Below are positions 37,899 through 46,531 of a stretch of DNA of 64,000 nt, piece after piece. Positions within the stretch are counted from its first letter, which is position 1. Each line of letters starts with the position of its first letter. The DNA is taken from positions 62,001-126,000 of the forward strand of contig NZ_CALNVW010000008.1 in the NCBI RefSeq assembly GCF_940670765.1. Direction: 5' to 3'. The DNA is from Streptomyces sp. A 4/2. GTDB lineage: Bacteria > Actinomycetota > Actinomycetes > Streptomycetales > Streptomycetaceae. The notes beneath the pieces were generated by a model that was given only the letters and a program-made list of their open reading frames with translations, was not told the origin of the DNA and made no database searches. Position numbers and translations under genes: made by a program.

Positions 37899-39074
37899 TT
37901 GACGAAGCTATTGCGAGTGATGGATCTCTTTGCGGGTTGCGGTGGGTTCGCCGAAGGGTTCCGGACTTTTCGTAACTTGGGAGGAACTGAGCCTCCTCTC
38001 TTCCGGACCGTCACCGCAGTTGACCTCGATCCGGTAGCGCTCGCCACCTTCGAGGCCAATCACCAGCTGGACACACCCGAGTGCTGCGACATCAAGGAGT
38101 TCGACCCGCTCCCGCACCGAGATGAAGTCGACGTCATCACAGGCGGGCCTCCCTGTCAGGGTTTCTCAAGCCTCGGGAAGCAGCATCAGGACGATCCTCG
38201 CAACGCCCTGTGGGAGGAGTACATCCGAGTGGTGTCAGCCGTCAGGCCAAAGATCTTCGTACTGGAGAACGTCGACCGCTTCTACGCTTCTCCTGAGTAC
38301 TCACGACTGGTGGACTCCGCGAAGCCAGGTGGTCCGCTTTCCGACTACACGCTGTCGACAGAATTACTCAACGCGGCTGACTACGGCGTGCCACAGGCAC
38401 GCAAGCGCGTGATAGCGATCGGCACGCACAAAGACCTTGGCTCACCGCTGACGCCCCCCGAACCGACGCACGAAAGACCCTCATCACTCAATGACGACCT
38501 CCTTCTGTTCAATGCGGTCTCCCCGCGCCTTCCCTGGGTACCAGTGGACACGATCTTCCAGCTGACGTCTTGCATGGAAATAAGTGGGACAGAGCTACCG
38601 CAGAGGCGTGATTCTCACGGCAGGGCAGGTCCGTACCAGACCAACGAACTCCACTTCGGGCGCACCCCAACAGCCCTTTCTATGGCACGCTACAGAGCTA
38701 TTCCACCTGGCGGTAACCGTGCTGACCTTCGACAGCAGTGGACCTTGATTAACGGGAAAAAGCAGTACCTCAGTACAGATGCCTGGGACAAGCACCAAAG
38801 CGGGAGCGGCGACGTGATGGGGCGCCTCCGCTTCGGTGTTCCCGCCGTAACCATCCGCACCGAGTTCTTCAAGCCCGAGAAGGGCCGTTACCTCCACCCA
38901 ACGGAGCATCGGCCCATCACGCATTTTGAGGCAGCGCTCATCCAGGGCTTCCCGGTGGACTACCTCTGGTACGGAACAAAGATCCAAATCGCCCGTCAAA
39001 TCGGCAACGCAGTCCCTATCGGTATGACCAGAGCCCTCGCTGGCGCTATTTATCAGCACCTACGTCAAAGCTAG
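37899..39074 (+). CDS. DNA (cytosine-5) methyltransferase 1
   Basis: 391-aa Dcm-type enzyme. Motif I is DLFAGCGGFAEGF, motif IV GGPPCQGFS (catalytic Cys86), motif VI ENVDRF, motif VIII QARKR and motif X GNAVP. The target-recognition region lies about residues 200-330. The TTG start at 37899 is preceded by GGGGGA. It is followed after 70 bp by a NaeI-family endonuclease, so it is the likely protective methylase of that pair; the sequence specificity cannot be read. Confidence 0.9.
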   Translation: MTKLLRVMDLFAGCGGFAEGFRTFRNLGGTEPPLFRTVTAVDLDPVALATFEANHQLDTPECCDIKEFDPLPHRDEVDVITGGPPCQGFSSLGKQHQDDPRNALWEEYIRVVSAVRPKIFVLENVDRFYASPEYSRLVDSAKPGGPLSDYTLSTELLNAADYGVPQARKRVIAIGTHKDLGSPLTPPEPTHERPSSLNDDLLLFNAVSPRLPWVPVDTIFQLTSCMEISGTELPQRRDSHGRAGPYQTNELHFGRTPTALSMARYRAIPPGGNRADLRQQWTLINGKKQYLSTDAWDKHQSGSGDVMGRLRFGVPAVTIRTEFFKPEKGRYLHPTEHRPITHFEAALIQGFPVDYLWYGTKIQIARQIGNAVPIGMTRALAGAIYQHLRQS

Positions 39075-39144
39075 GGCGCCACCTAGGCCATCAGCTCTCA
39101 GTTGAGAACACCAATTGAACGGAAGGCAAACGGAATTGTTGCCC

Positions 39145-40098
39145 ATGGATATCTCCGCCGCGGACAACATTGCGGCCAGCGCACTCCTGCACGAAGACCC
39201 GGAACTCGCGGTTGTCTACGAGCACCTGCGGGTTCTTGACCCCACAGGCCAACGCTTTGCCGCTGTACTCCGCGACACGATCGATCAGTTACTGAACGGC
39301 GAGATCACAGGGCGGTACGACTGGAAGACCCTCTTCAAGACTGAGAAGACTCACGCGGGAACGCTGGTCGAGATCAACCTGCAACGCGAGTTCAAGTTCG
39401 CTGACGGCGAGAGCATGGACTATTGCATCGCCGGAGTAGACGTCGACTGCAAGTATTCGCAACAGTTCGGCGGCTGGATGATTCCTCCGGAAGCCATGGG
39501 ACATATCTGTCTGCTCGTCTGGGCCGACGACTACAAGACGTGCTGGAGCGCGGGACTCATGCGGATTCAGCGTGAGTGGCTCAATGGCGGCAACAACCGG
39601 GATCTGAAACTGACAGTCAAGGCCGAGCACCGCGACAAAATCGCTTGGCTGTGGCGCGACACCGAGTTGCCGGAGAATGTTCTTCTCCACATGAGCCCCG
39701 TAGACCGCGAGGCGGTTTACGCCCAGTCGTCAGGCCAGGCCCGGCTGAACGAGCTGTTCCGCCGGGTCCAGAAGCGCCGCATCAGCCGGAACGTCGTGCG
39801 AACACTCGCCCAGCAGAAGGACTACATGAAGCGAGTCCGAGGGAACGGCGGCGCCCGCTCGGCGCTCCGCGAAGAAGGCGTCATCATCATGGGCGACTAC
39901 GAAAGTCACAAGCAAATCGCGGTCCAGCTGGCGATCCCTGTTCCGCTGGAGGGGGAGTTCGTCAGCGTCCGAGTGACCAGAGTCTCAAACCCCCAGGACA
40001 TACGCCCCAGCACCGCCCTTGACGGTGAAAGGTGGGCGTGTGCGACTTCCGCCGATCTTCCGGAACGAGCCCCGTCGCTTCCTACACATGTCCGATAG
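39145..40098 (+). CDS. NaeI-family type II restriction endonuclease 1
   Basis: 317-aa protein, the length of NaeI itself, and similar along its whole length (e.g. TEKTHAGTLVEINLQREFKF, RVQKRRISRNVV, YMKRVRGNGGARS). The catalytic residues of NaeI (Glu70, Asp86, Asp95, Lys97) appear at Glu76, Asp92, Asp101 and Lys103. NaeI is a type IIE enzyme cutting GCCGGC after binding two sites; a C-terminal CAP-like domain (about 180-317) binds the effector copy. Leu49 matches the NaeI Leu43 whose change to Lys gives topoisomerase activity. The ATG at 39145 is chosen from length and alignment; in-frame TTGs lie upstream. Confidence 0.9.
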   Translation: MDISAADNIAASALLHEDPELAVVYEHLRVLDPTGQRFAAVLRDTIDQLLNGEITGRYDWKTLFKTEKTHAGTLVEINLQREFKFADGESMDYCIAGVDVDCKYSQQFGGWMIPPEAMGHICLLVWADDYKTCWSAGLMRIQREWLNGGNNRDLKLTVKAEHRDKIAWLWRDTELPENVLLHMSPVDREAVYAQSSGQARLNELFRRVQKRRISRNVVRTLAQQKDYMKRVRGNGGARSALREEGVIIMGDYESHKQIAVQLAIPVPLEGEFVSVRVTRVSNPQDIRPSTALDGERWACATSADLPERAPSLPTHVR

Positions 40099-40176
40099 AT
40101 CAGACAATGCAGGGAGCTCGCCAGTCGATTTTCTCCCATTCCTTCATAACCGAAGCCAGAGAGCATGGAAGAATTT

Positions 40177-40974
40177 CTACTCCTCTCTCAACAGTGAGGC
40201 AGAGGCTGCGTCAATATGTTCACGGGAAGGCAAATGAACCTTCCCGAACTTCGTCGCCGCCGTCAACTCTATCGTCTCAAATTCAAGGGGCGGAAGAACA
40301 TCAGCGAGAAGTTGCTCTGCCGGGGTTTTGCGCCCGCTCGTCATTCCCGCTCGAAATTTTCTGTTACTCACACGCAAGCTCAGGGCTCTACGTCCAACCC
40401 ATCCGTCCACACGGAAAAGGGCGTCCGCAAGGGGATGCATTCGCAGATCGACACCCCGGGACCTCAATTCCACGAGCGTATAGACTTCGCGAAGAAAGCT
40501 GTAGTAGGCGTTCCCGACCCTCCATCTCATCGCCGCTTTCGCCAAATGGTTCGCGACTCCGCCCTCAGTAACCTCTTCCACTCTACGACGGACCGGCGTG
40601 CCAAGCATTCCCATCCCAAGAGAGTCCGTCTCAGCGAATTGCCTGAACTGCTGATACGTGGGCAAATTTCCACCCCGCTCCAGACAGACATGGAACATAT
40701 GAGTGAAGGCGAAATCTGGATTCCAATCAACGATTGCGCGGACAGCCTCCCCCTCCTCCCTCCGGACGTCACCAAGAGCGTGCTCGGTGCGATTACACAC
40801 CTCCCGCACATCAGCCGCTGAAAGTTCATAAATCGCTTTTGCCCGGTGTTCCATGACGACGGGAACGACCGCTGCGCGCTTTGGGTCCGATTTCCAGGAA
40901 ACAAATACCGCCTGCGTCCTCCGTGTCGTGCAGAACTCCCGCAACACGTCCTCCGCCGATGTCATCACAGTCAC
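40177..40974 (-). CDS. uncharacterised protein between the two NaeI-type genes
   Basis: 265-aa soluble protein that I do not recognise. The GTG at 40974 is chosen because GAGAGGGG lies five bases upstream. The N-terminal third is alpha/beta (AVFVSWKSDPKRAAVVPVV); the C-terminal half contains HPLADALFRVDGWVGRRALSLRVSNRKFR, which has the spacing of a degenerate PD-(D/E)xK nuclease core but lacks a clear E-x-K. It is convergent with NaeI-like 1 and divergent from NaeI-like 2. A nuclease, control protein or specificity factor are all possible. Confidence 0.6.
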   Translation of the reverse strand: MTVMTSAEDVLREFCTTRRTQAVFVSWKSDPKRAAVVPVVMEHRAKAIYELSAADVREVCNRTEHALGDVRREEGEAVRAIVDWNPDFAFTHMFHVCLERGGNLPTYQQFRQFAETDSLGMGMLGTPVRRRVEEVTEGGVANHLAKAAMRWRVGNAYYSFLREVYTLVELRSRGVDLRMHPLADALFRVDGWVGRRALSLRVSNRKFRAGMTSGRKTPAEQLLADVLPPLEFETIELTAATKFGKVHLPSREHIDAASASLLREE

Positions 40975-41095
40975 GGCAGCCCCCTCTCGACACAGCTGAC
41001 AACTCTCCAGCAGAACAGGGTAGTTCAAGACTTCGGCAGACGCGAGGCCACACATCCGAGTGGACCCGTCCGGCGCCTTGGGTAGCCTGTGGGGC

Positions 41096-42091
41096 ATGGC
41101 CCTACAAGACCCTGCCGCCAACATCGCAACCTCCCCTGGATCTGCGGCAGCGTCTCCAGCTGCCTCGTCCAAGGCCGTCGCGGAAACAGCCGAGTGGTTT
41201 CGCTCGTTTCCCGACATGGAGGCCGCCTTCGGGGCGTGCATCAGAAGAGCAATCGATGAAGTACTGGACGGTCCCAGAACCGGCCGCTATGACATCACAG
41301 ATAAAGAATTGGTCGCGAGCACAGAGAAGACCTACCTAGGGACAAAGGTAGAGATCATTGTCCGGGACCGATTCAAGCTGCCACGGGGAAAGCATATGGA
41401 CTTCCTTGTGGCGGGGCATGAAGTTGATGCCAAGTGGACCATTCGAAAGAACTGGACCATCCCGCCGGAAGCTGATGGTCATGTTTGTCTTCTCCTGGCA
41501 GCCGACGACCACACATCAAGTTTCCGGGTGGGACTCCAGCAGATCGGCCACACCCTCATCAACCCAGGAAAGAACCGAGACCAGAAGAGTGGACTTTCCG
41601 CCGCTGGGCGCAAAACCATTGACTGGCTAGTTCCGTCAGGGAAACTCCCCGTCAACCTCTTGCTGCATCTCCCGCAAGAGACCCGCAACCTCCTGTACCA
41701 GCCCACTACGGGCCAGAAGCGGGTGAATGCCCTTTTCCGCCACGTCCTGGGGACCCCCATCCACAGGAGCGTCATCCAGACGCTTGCCCAACAGCAGGAC
41801 TACATGGCACGGATCCGCGAAGACAACGGAAATTCGCGTGCGCGCCCGGTTCTGCGACGTGAAGGTATCGTTATCCTTGGTGGTGACCGGAATCGTTCAC
41901 GGGAAATCGCAGCCGCGCTAGGCGGACCCGTTCCCGGGTCAGACGAATTCGTGGCATTCAAAATCGCAAGGAAGACACACCATCATACGGATCGCCCATA
42001 TGCAGTAATTGATGGGCATCCTTGGGTCGCGGTAGATACCGGAGAGGAAGCCCCGGATCATGCGCCGAAGATTCAAGCGTCGGGCTCATAG
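41096..42091 (+). CDS. NaeI-family type II restriction endonuclease 2
   Basis: 331-aa second NaeI homologue, clearly diverged from the first. The active site is intact: Glu86 (GTKVEI), Asp102 (MDFLVAG), Asp111 and Lys113 (EVDAKW), and the family landmarks ASTEKTYLGTKVE, IPPEADGHVCLLLAADD and LAQQQDYMARI are present. The NaeI Leu43 position is Val here. An Ala/Ser-rich N-terminal extension of about 30 residues is absent from NaeI. The ATG at 41096 is used. It lies directly upstream of vsr, and its probable partner methylase is the minus-strand gene at 42484. Confidence 0.87.
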   Translation: MALQDPAANIATSPGSAAASPAASSKAVAETAEWFRSFPDMEAAFGACIRRAIDEVLDGPRTGRYDITDKELVASTEKTYLGTKVEIIVRDRFKLPRGKHMDFLVAGHEVDAKWTIRKNWTIPPEADGHVCLLLAADDHTSSFRVGLQQIGHTLINPGKNRDQKSGLSAAGRKTIDWLVPSGKLPVNLLLHLPQETRNLLYQPTTGQKRVNALFRHVLGTPIHRSVIQTLAQQQDYMARIREDNGNSRARPVLRREGIVILGGDRNRSREIAAALGGPVPGSDEFVAFKIARKTHHHTDRPYAVIDGHPWVAVDTGEEAPDHAPKIQASGS

Positions 42092-42099
42092 AGGCCAAT

Positions 42100-42549
42100 A
42101 TGTCGAATGATTGGCAGCCCCCAGAGGGATCCTGGGCATCTTCAGCTGCACGACGCAGGAATATGCAAGCAATCCGAAGCCGCGATACGCAGCCTGAACG
42201 GCTCATTCGCCGACTCGTGCACGCACAGGGGCTCCGCTACAGAGTCTCAGCCAAGCCACTGCCCGACCTTCGCCGGACAGCGGACATGGTGTTCCGTCCA
42301 GCGAAGGTCGCGGTCTTCATCGACGGCTGCTACTGGCATGGCTGCCCCGAGCACTACGTGCCGCCAAAAACCAACTCCGGCTACTGGTCGGACAAAGTAG
42401 CTGGGAACATGGCCCGTGACCGGGACACCGACCACCAACTCACCGCAGCAGGCTGGACCGTACTCCGATTCTGGGAACACGAATCACCTGACGCCTGCGC
42501 TCTCAAGATCGCTGCGACGGTCAGCAGGCTTCATCCTGGCAGGAGTTGA
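42100..42549 (+). CDS. vsr: Vsr-type mismatch endonuclease
   Basis: 149-aa very-short-patch repair nuclease. MQAIRSRDTQPERLIRRLVH is the family signature, Asp62 (TADMVF) is the catalytic Asp, and FIDGCYWHGCPEHY carries the metal-binding residues. It nicks T-G mismatches left by deamination of 5-methylcytosine, so it accompanies C5 methylases. The ATG at 42100 has GAGG five bases upstream, 9 bases after the NaeI-like 2 stop. Its 3' end overlaps the convergent methyltransferase gene by 66 bases. Confidence 0.92.
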   Translation: MSNDWQPPEGSWASSAARRRNMQAIRSRDTQPERLIRRLVHAQGLRYRVSAKPLPDLRRTADMVFRPAKVAVFIDGCYWHGCPEHYVPPKTNSGYWSDKVAGNMARDRDTDHQLTAAGWTVLRFWEHESPDACALKIAATVSRLHPGRS

Positions 42550-43626
42550 AGGAACCGACACCTCGAAGAGTGTCCCCCTCTTCGAGCCTGCTTCCAGGGC
42601 CGCAATAATCTGTTCCCCTACCGCTTGTGCAACCGGCGGAGGGAAAGCGTTGCCGACCTGGCGGTAGGCCGCAGTCTTCCGGCCGGCGAACTCCCACTCG
42701 TCAGGGAACCCCTGGATGGTCGCCGCCTGGCGCACGGTGAGCTTCGGGCCTGCGGCAGCGAAGAGATCGCGGTCCGCATCCGTCATTTCGAGGGGGTCGT
42801 TCGCGACACCAAGGCCACATACACCCAGTTCGCCCCATGCCTTCTTCGCCCTGGTCGGGCCAAGATCAGCCCCACCGTGCTTCTTCGAGCCACCCACCAG
42901 AGTCGGCGCTACACCCTTCGACGCCTTGACGAACCAGCCCTGGAACGTCTCTTCAGCTCGGGGGTCGTCCACGGCATCAAACCGGGATTTCATCGAATCC
43001 TTCAGCGCCTTGCCAACCGTCACGACAGGGCGCTCCGCAGGCTCCGCCCACAAGAAGTGCTGCGCATACTCCTTCTTCATCGCAACCAGGATTGCGCGCG
43101 GCCGGAGCTGCGGTACGCCATAGCTTTTTGCTTCCAGGACTTCCCAATAGCACTTCACGTACCCCATGGATTCCAGGTCCCTGAGGATACGGTCGCGGTA
43201 GCCCTGGAACTTCTGGTCGAGCAGACCGCGAACGTTCTCGATCATCACGGCCTTGGGCTGAAGTTCGTCCACTAGCTTGAGCATGTAGGGGAACAGGTCC
43301 CGCTCGTCATCTTCGCCCAGCTGTTTTCCCGCAACTGAGAACGGCGGGCACGGCACGCCTCCCGCCAGGAGACCCAGGTCCCCCTTGTTCAGCTTCAGGC
43401 GCTTCCTCAGCTCAGGAGGCTCAAGCTTCGTAAGGTCCTCTTTCATGACCTCACAGCCGTCCCACTCCGAGTTGCCAACCACGTTCTTCTGGAGAGTGGC
43501 GCACGCGTGTGGATCGATCTCGATCAGCGCGAGGTGCCTGAACAGAGCGTTATGGAGGCCAACAGCCTGCCCTCCTGCCCCGGCGCAGATCTCAACCGAG
43601 GTGAACTTCCTCTCAGTGCTGGTCAT
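42484..43626 (-). CDS. DNA (cytosine-5) methyltransferase 2
   Basis: 380-aa Dcm-type enzyme of a different branch from the one at 37899. Motif I is VEICAGAGGQAVGLH, motif IV GGVPCPPFS (Cys93), motif VI ENVRGL, motif VIII QLRPRA and motif X GNAFPPPVA. AAGGAGGG lies three bases before the ATG at 43626. The convergent overlap with vsr ties it to the second NaeI-type gene. Target sequence unknown. Confidence 0.9.
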   Translation of the reverse strand: MTSTERKFTSVEICAGAGGQAVGLHNALFRHLALIEIDPHACATLQKNVVGNSEWDGCEVMKEDLTKLEPPELRKRLKLNKGDLGLLAGGVPCPPFSVAGKQLGEDDERDLFPYMLKLVDELQPKAVMIENVRGLLDQKFQGYRDRILRDLESMGYVKCYWEVLEAKSYGVPQLRPRAILVAMKKEYAQHFLWAEPAERPVVTVGKALKDSMKSRFDAVDDPRAEETFQGWFVKASKGVAPTLVGGSKKHGGADLGPTRAKKAWGELGVCGLGVANDPLEMTDADRDLFAAAGPKLTVRQAATIQGFPDEWEFAGRKTAAYRQVGNAFPPPVAQAVGEQIIAALEAGSKRGTLFEVSVPSTPARMKPADRRSDLESAGVR

Positions 43627-43786
43627 GCACCCTCCTTACGAACTTGCACGGCGGACGCTGTGTGCACTCCGCCCTCACAGAGGGTGACAGACCCCACTGA
43701 CAATGCTGATTCTCATAGTGTGCGGCACGCCCTCTCATGCTCAGGACAACACCCACGCCACGGTGAACACCTCTACGATATTGCCC

Positions 43787-44521
43787 GTGCGTAGCCCTGA
43801 CTGGACCTGGGACGAGTTGCTGCTGATCTGTTCGCGCGTCGTCAACAACGACTGGCGCCAGCTCAGGGCGTATCAACGGCCGACGCAGGATCTTGCAGAG
43901 CTGCTGCGTTCGCTGCCCCTCCATGGGGACGCTGCAAGCGAGGTCCCCGAATTCCGCTCGGCGGCCAGCATCAGCCGCAAGAGTGCGGATCTCCTCACAA
44001 GTCGGCCGGACTACACCGGCCCCGCCACCAGAGGCGGAAAGCTGACCAAACTGGTCACCGAGGCGTTTATCGAACGCGAAGCAGAGATGCTTCTCGCCGC
44101 CCAGGCCATCGAAGACGGAATCGCGTCTGGTGAACTCGTACTCATCCCCGAGCAGCCGGACGAAGTCGCCGAAGACGGCATGCCCGCCACCGAGGGACGT
44201 CTCCTCGCCCGTTGGGCGATCTCCCGCGAACGGAACCCTGGCCTGCGTAAGCGAAAGATCGCCCAGGCGCTCAAAGCCGGGCAGCCTCTCCAGTGCGAAG
44301 TGTGCGGATTCCACTTCGGCCAGAGGTATGGGGGTCTTGGCGAGGGCTACATCGAGGTGCACCACGTACTCCCCCTCCACATCTCAGGCCCCCGCGAAAC
44401 GAGGCTGGAAGATCTCGCTTTCCTCTGCGCGAACTGCCACCGCATGTGCCACAGAGGCCACCGCGGCGCATCGTGGCGTACACCCTCGGCTCTGCGGGCG
44501 GAGATGGGCGAGGGCCGCTGA
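43787..44521 (+). CDS. HNH endonuclease (McrA-like domain)
   Basis: 244-aa nuclease. The C-terminal HNH domain has CEVCGFHFGQRYG, EVHHVLPLH and LCANCHRMCHRG, with two Cys pairs for zinc and the His-His catalytic pair. The N-terminus (about 1-130) is a helical domain, SPDWTWDELLLICSRVV..., found in many actinobacterial HNH proteins and probably involved in DNA recognition. The GTG at 43787 is the preferred start; a GTG at 43763 is possible and neither has a ribosome site. It is divergent from methyltransferase 2 and closes the island. Confidence 0.8.
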   Translation: MRSPDWTWDELLLICSRVVNNDWRQLRAYQRPTQDLAELLRSLPLHGDAASEVPEFRSAASISRKSADLLTSRPDYTGPATRGGKLTKLVTEAFIEREAEMLLAAQAIEDGIASGELVLIPEQPDEVAEDGMPATEGRLLARWAISRERNPGLRKRKIAQALKAGQPLQCEVCGFHFGQRYGGLGEGYIEVHHVLPLHISGPRETRLEDLAFLCANCHRMCHRGHRGASWRTPSALRAEMGEGR

Positions 44522-44564
44522 GGCCAGCCGCCTCGCGTAGCCCACTCCCGCCATATCGTCCGCA

Positions 44565-45191
44565 TCAGGCTGCCTCCGCCTCGAAGTGCATCTGGGCCCG
44601 GTCCAAGATCGCATCCGGGTCACCGCCCTGCGCAGCGAGCCAGTGGAGCAGGTCCGCGATGAGGTCGGTCGCTGACTCCTCAAGGACGGACCGGTGGCCG
44701 CTGCCGGCCAGCACCGGCATCCCAGCCATGCGTCCGTAACCGTCGAGGAGCGCCGCCGCCCGCTGAATCCGGCGGCACTTCTGATCCGCGCCAACCGCCA
44801 TCTCGCACCAGACCGCCTTGCCCGTGGCCGTGGCGACGGTGCCCCACTCCGCGAAGAGGCCGGCCAGCAGGTGAAGCCCGCGACCGCACTCGTCGTCACA
44901 CTGAGCTTCCTTCTGAACAGGCACCACCGGGCTCGTGTCGTGCAGCTCCACGCGCAGGCGGCCGTCTCCGGACTCCATCACGAGAGTCGCGGGCGCGCCC
45001 TGGCCCACGTGCTTGATCACGTTCGTCGCGAGTTCAGTGACCGCCAGTTGAATTTCGTCCGCCAGGCCGGGCAGTCCCCAGCCGGAGAGCTGATCGCGCA
45101 CAACCCTTCTCAGCGACCGGAGTTCAGCCGGCTCCGCCTCGAACGGCAGAACACAGCGGAGTCGGGGTCCAGTGACTTCGTAGCCAGACAT
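44565..45191 (-). CDS. anti-sigma-factor-like ATP-binding protein (HATPase)
   Basis: 208-aa protein with a GHKL ATPase domain (about residues 15-135): LAVTELATNVIKHVGQG is the N box and GRGLHLLAGL the G2 box, as in RsbW/SpoIIAB-like proteins. A helical extension of 70 residues follows. Such Streptomyces proteins bind sigma or anti-anti-sigma factors. It lies beside an Scr1/DUF397 pair, a recurring actinobacterial arrangement linked to developmental control. Confidence 0.82.
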   Translation of the reverse strand: MSGYEVTGPRLRCVLPFEAEPAELRSLRRVVRDQLSGWGLPGLADEIQLAVTELATNVIKHVGQGAPATLVMESGDGRLRVELHDTSPVVPVQKEAQCDDECGRGLHLLAGLFAEWGTVATATGKAVWCEMAVGADQKCRRIQRAAALLDGYGRMAGMPVLAGSGHRSVLEESATDLIADLLHWLAAQGGDPDAILDRAQMHFEAEAA

Positions 45192-45366
45192 GGCTGCACT
45201 CCCTCCCGCGCCACATCAGCCCTGCACCAGTCGTATCCGTACGACTGCGCTGCGTAGCGCTACGGCAGTGAGTATGGCACTAAGAAATCTCGCTGTGTAA
45301 CTTCTCACGGGACTCTTCCGGGTGAATCCGGTAGTTCGTGAACTTCACGGCCGCATAGCCTGGCCA

Positions 45367-45387
45367 CCGGTCAGAGCAACTGACCGG
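45367..45387 (+). promoter_or_regulatory. dyad in front of the Scr1-family regulator
   Basis: CCGGTCAG and CTGACCGG form a perfect 8-bp dyad with a 5-base spacer, 22 bases upstream of the ATG. Placement suggests an operator for autoregulation or a leader hairpin. Confidence 0.45.
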
Positions 45388-45409
45388 CCTGTAGCGAAGG
45401 GTTACTTCC

Positions 45410-46255
45410 ATGTCAGCTGGGGCCACCACGAGGCGTCGCCAACTCGGCGCCATGATGCGCAAGTTGCGCGCCCGGAAGGGCATGACACTGGAGGAGGCAG
45501 GCCGCCTGGTTGACGTCTCGAAGGCCACCATCAGCCGGTATGAAACCCAGCAAGGGCCCGTGAAGTGGCCCGTCGTGGACGCGCTGTGCCGCGAGTACGG
45601 GGCGAGTGAGGCCGAACGCCGAGCGCTCGTCTCCATCGCCAAGGACGCCAAGCGGCAGGGATGGTGGAGCACCTTCTCGGACTCCATCCCGGAGACGATG
45701 AATCTGCTGCTCACCCTTGAAGACGAAGCGGTGCGCGAGGACCACTTCAACTGCTTGTACGTGCCGGGCCTGCTGCAGACCCGCAGCTACACAGAGGCCG
45801 TACAGAACGCATCCGAGATGCGGCTGCCGCCGGAAGAGACCAAGCGGCTCGTAGACATCCGCATGAAACGCCAGGAGATCCTCGCCCGGGACAAGCCACT
45901 GCATCTCTGGGCCATCCTCGACGAGTCGGTGATCCGCCGTGTCGTCGGCTCGCGTGACGTCATGCGGGAGCAGCTCGACCATCTGCTTCAGGCCAACCAG
46001 TCCCCGGACATCACACTCCAGGTACTCCCGTTCTCCAAGGGCGCGCACTCCGCTGCGATGGGAAGCTTCGTGATCCTTGGCGGCGCGGAACCCAGCCTGG
46101 ATGTCGTCTACGTCGACATCCATCTCGGCTCACTCTTCATGGAGAAGGACGAAGAACTGGACCGGTACCGACTTGCGTTCGACTACCTGCGCGCGCAAGC
46201 GTTGGACATGTCTGCCTCGTCAGCCATGATCGAACGCGTCCGTGAGGAAATCTGA
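45410..46255 (+). CDS. Scr1-family XRE regulator (HTH plus DUF5753)
   Basis: 281-aa regulator with an N-terminal XRE helix-turn-helix (about residues 8-60, MTLEEAGRLVDVSKATISRYETQQG) and a C-terminal DUF5753 domain (about 90-275, CLYVPGLLQTRSYTEAV). GAAGGG precedes the ATG. Its stop overlaps the DUF397 start by one base. Such pairs (WhiJ-type) act as regulator and small partner in development and are sometimes compared with toxin-antitoxin pairs. Confidence 0.88.
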   Translation: MSAGATTRRRQLGAMMRKLRARKGMTLEEAGRLVDVSKATISRYETQQGPVKWPVVDALCREYGASEAERRALVSIAKDAKRQGWWSTFSDSIPETMNLLLTLEDEAVREDHFNCLYVPGLLQTRSYTEAVQNASEMRLPPEETKRLVDIRMKRQEILARDKPLHLWAILDESVIRRVVGSRDVMREQLDHLLQANQSPDITLQVLPFSKGAHSAAMGSFVILGGAEPSLDVVYVDIHLGSLFMEKDEELDRYRLAFDYLRAQALDMSASSAMIERVREEI

Positions 46256-46461
46256 TGCAGAGCCGCCCGGCTATACCAAACAGCTCCTGGTGCAAGTCCT
46301 CGTACAGCGGGGCCAACACGAGTGAGTGCCTCGAAGCCGCTGCAGTGCCCTCCGGGACAGCGATCCGGGACAGCAAGGACCCACTAGGCCCGCAACTCGC
46401 CTTCGGGAACTCCGCGTGGACCGGCTTCATCACCGCCTTGCGATCTGGCCGAATCGACTGA
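46255..46461 (+). CDS. DUF397 protein
   Basis: 68-aa small protein with the DUF397 pattern WCKSSYSGANTSECLEAA... and IRDSKDPLGPQLAF...W..F. Coupled to the Scr1-type regulator; the family is thought to bind and modulate that partner. Confidence 0.88.
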   Translation: MQSRPAIPNSSWCKSSYSGANTSECLEAAAVPSGTAIRDSKDPLGPQLAFGNSAWTGFITALRSGRID

Positions 46462-46531
46462 GGTCACTTGGCAACCCCTGTGCTCGCTGGAACAGTTGGC
46501 CCTCAGCGGAGCATCAGGGGGCGCACGCGGC

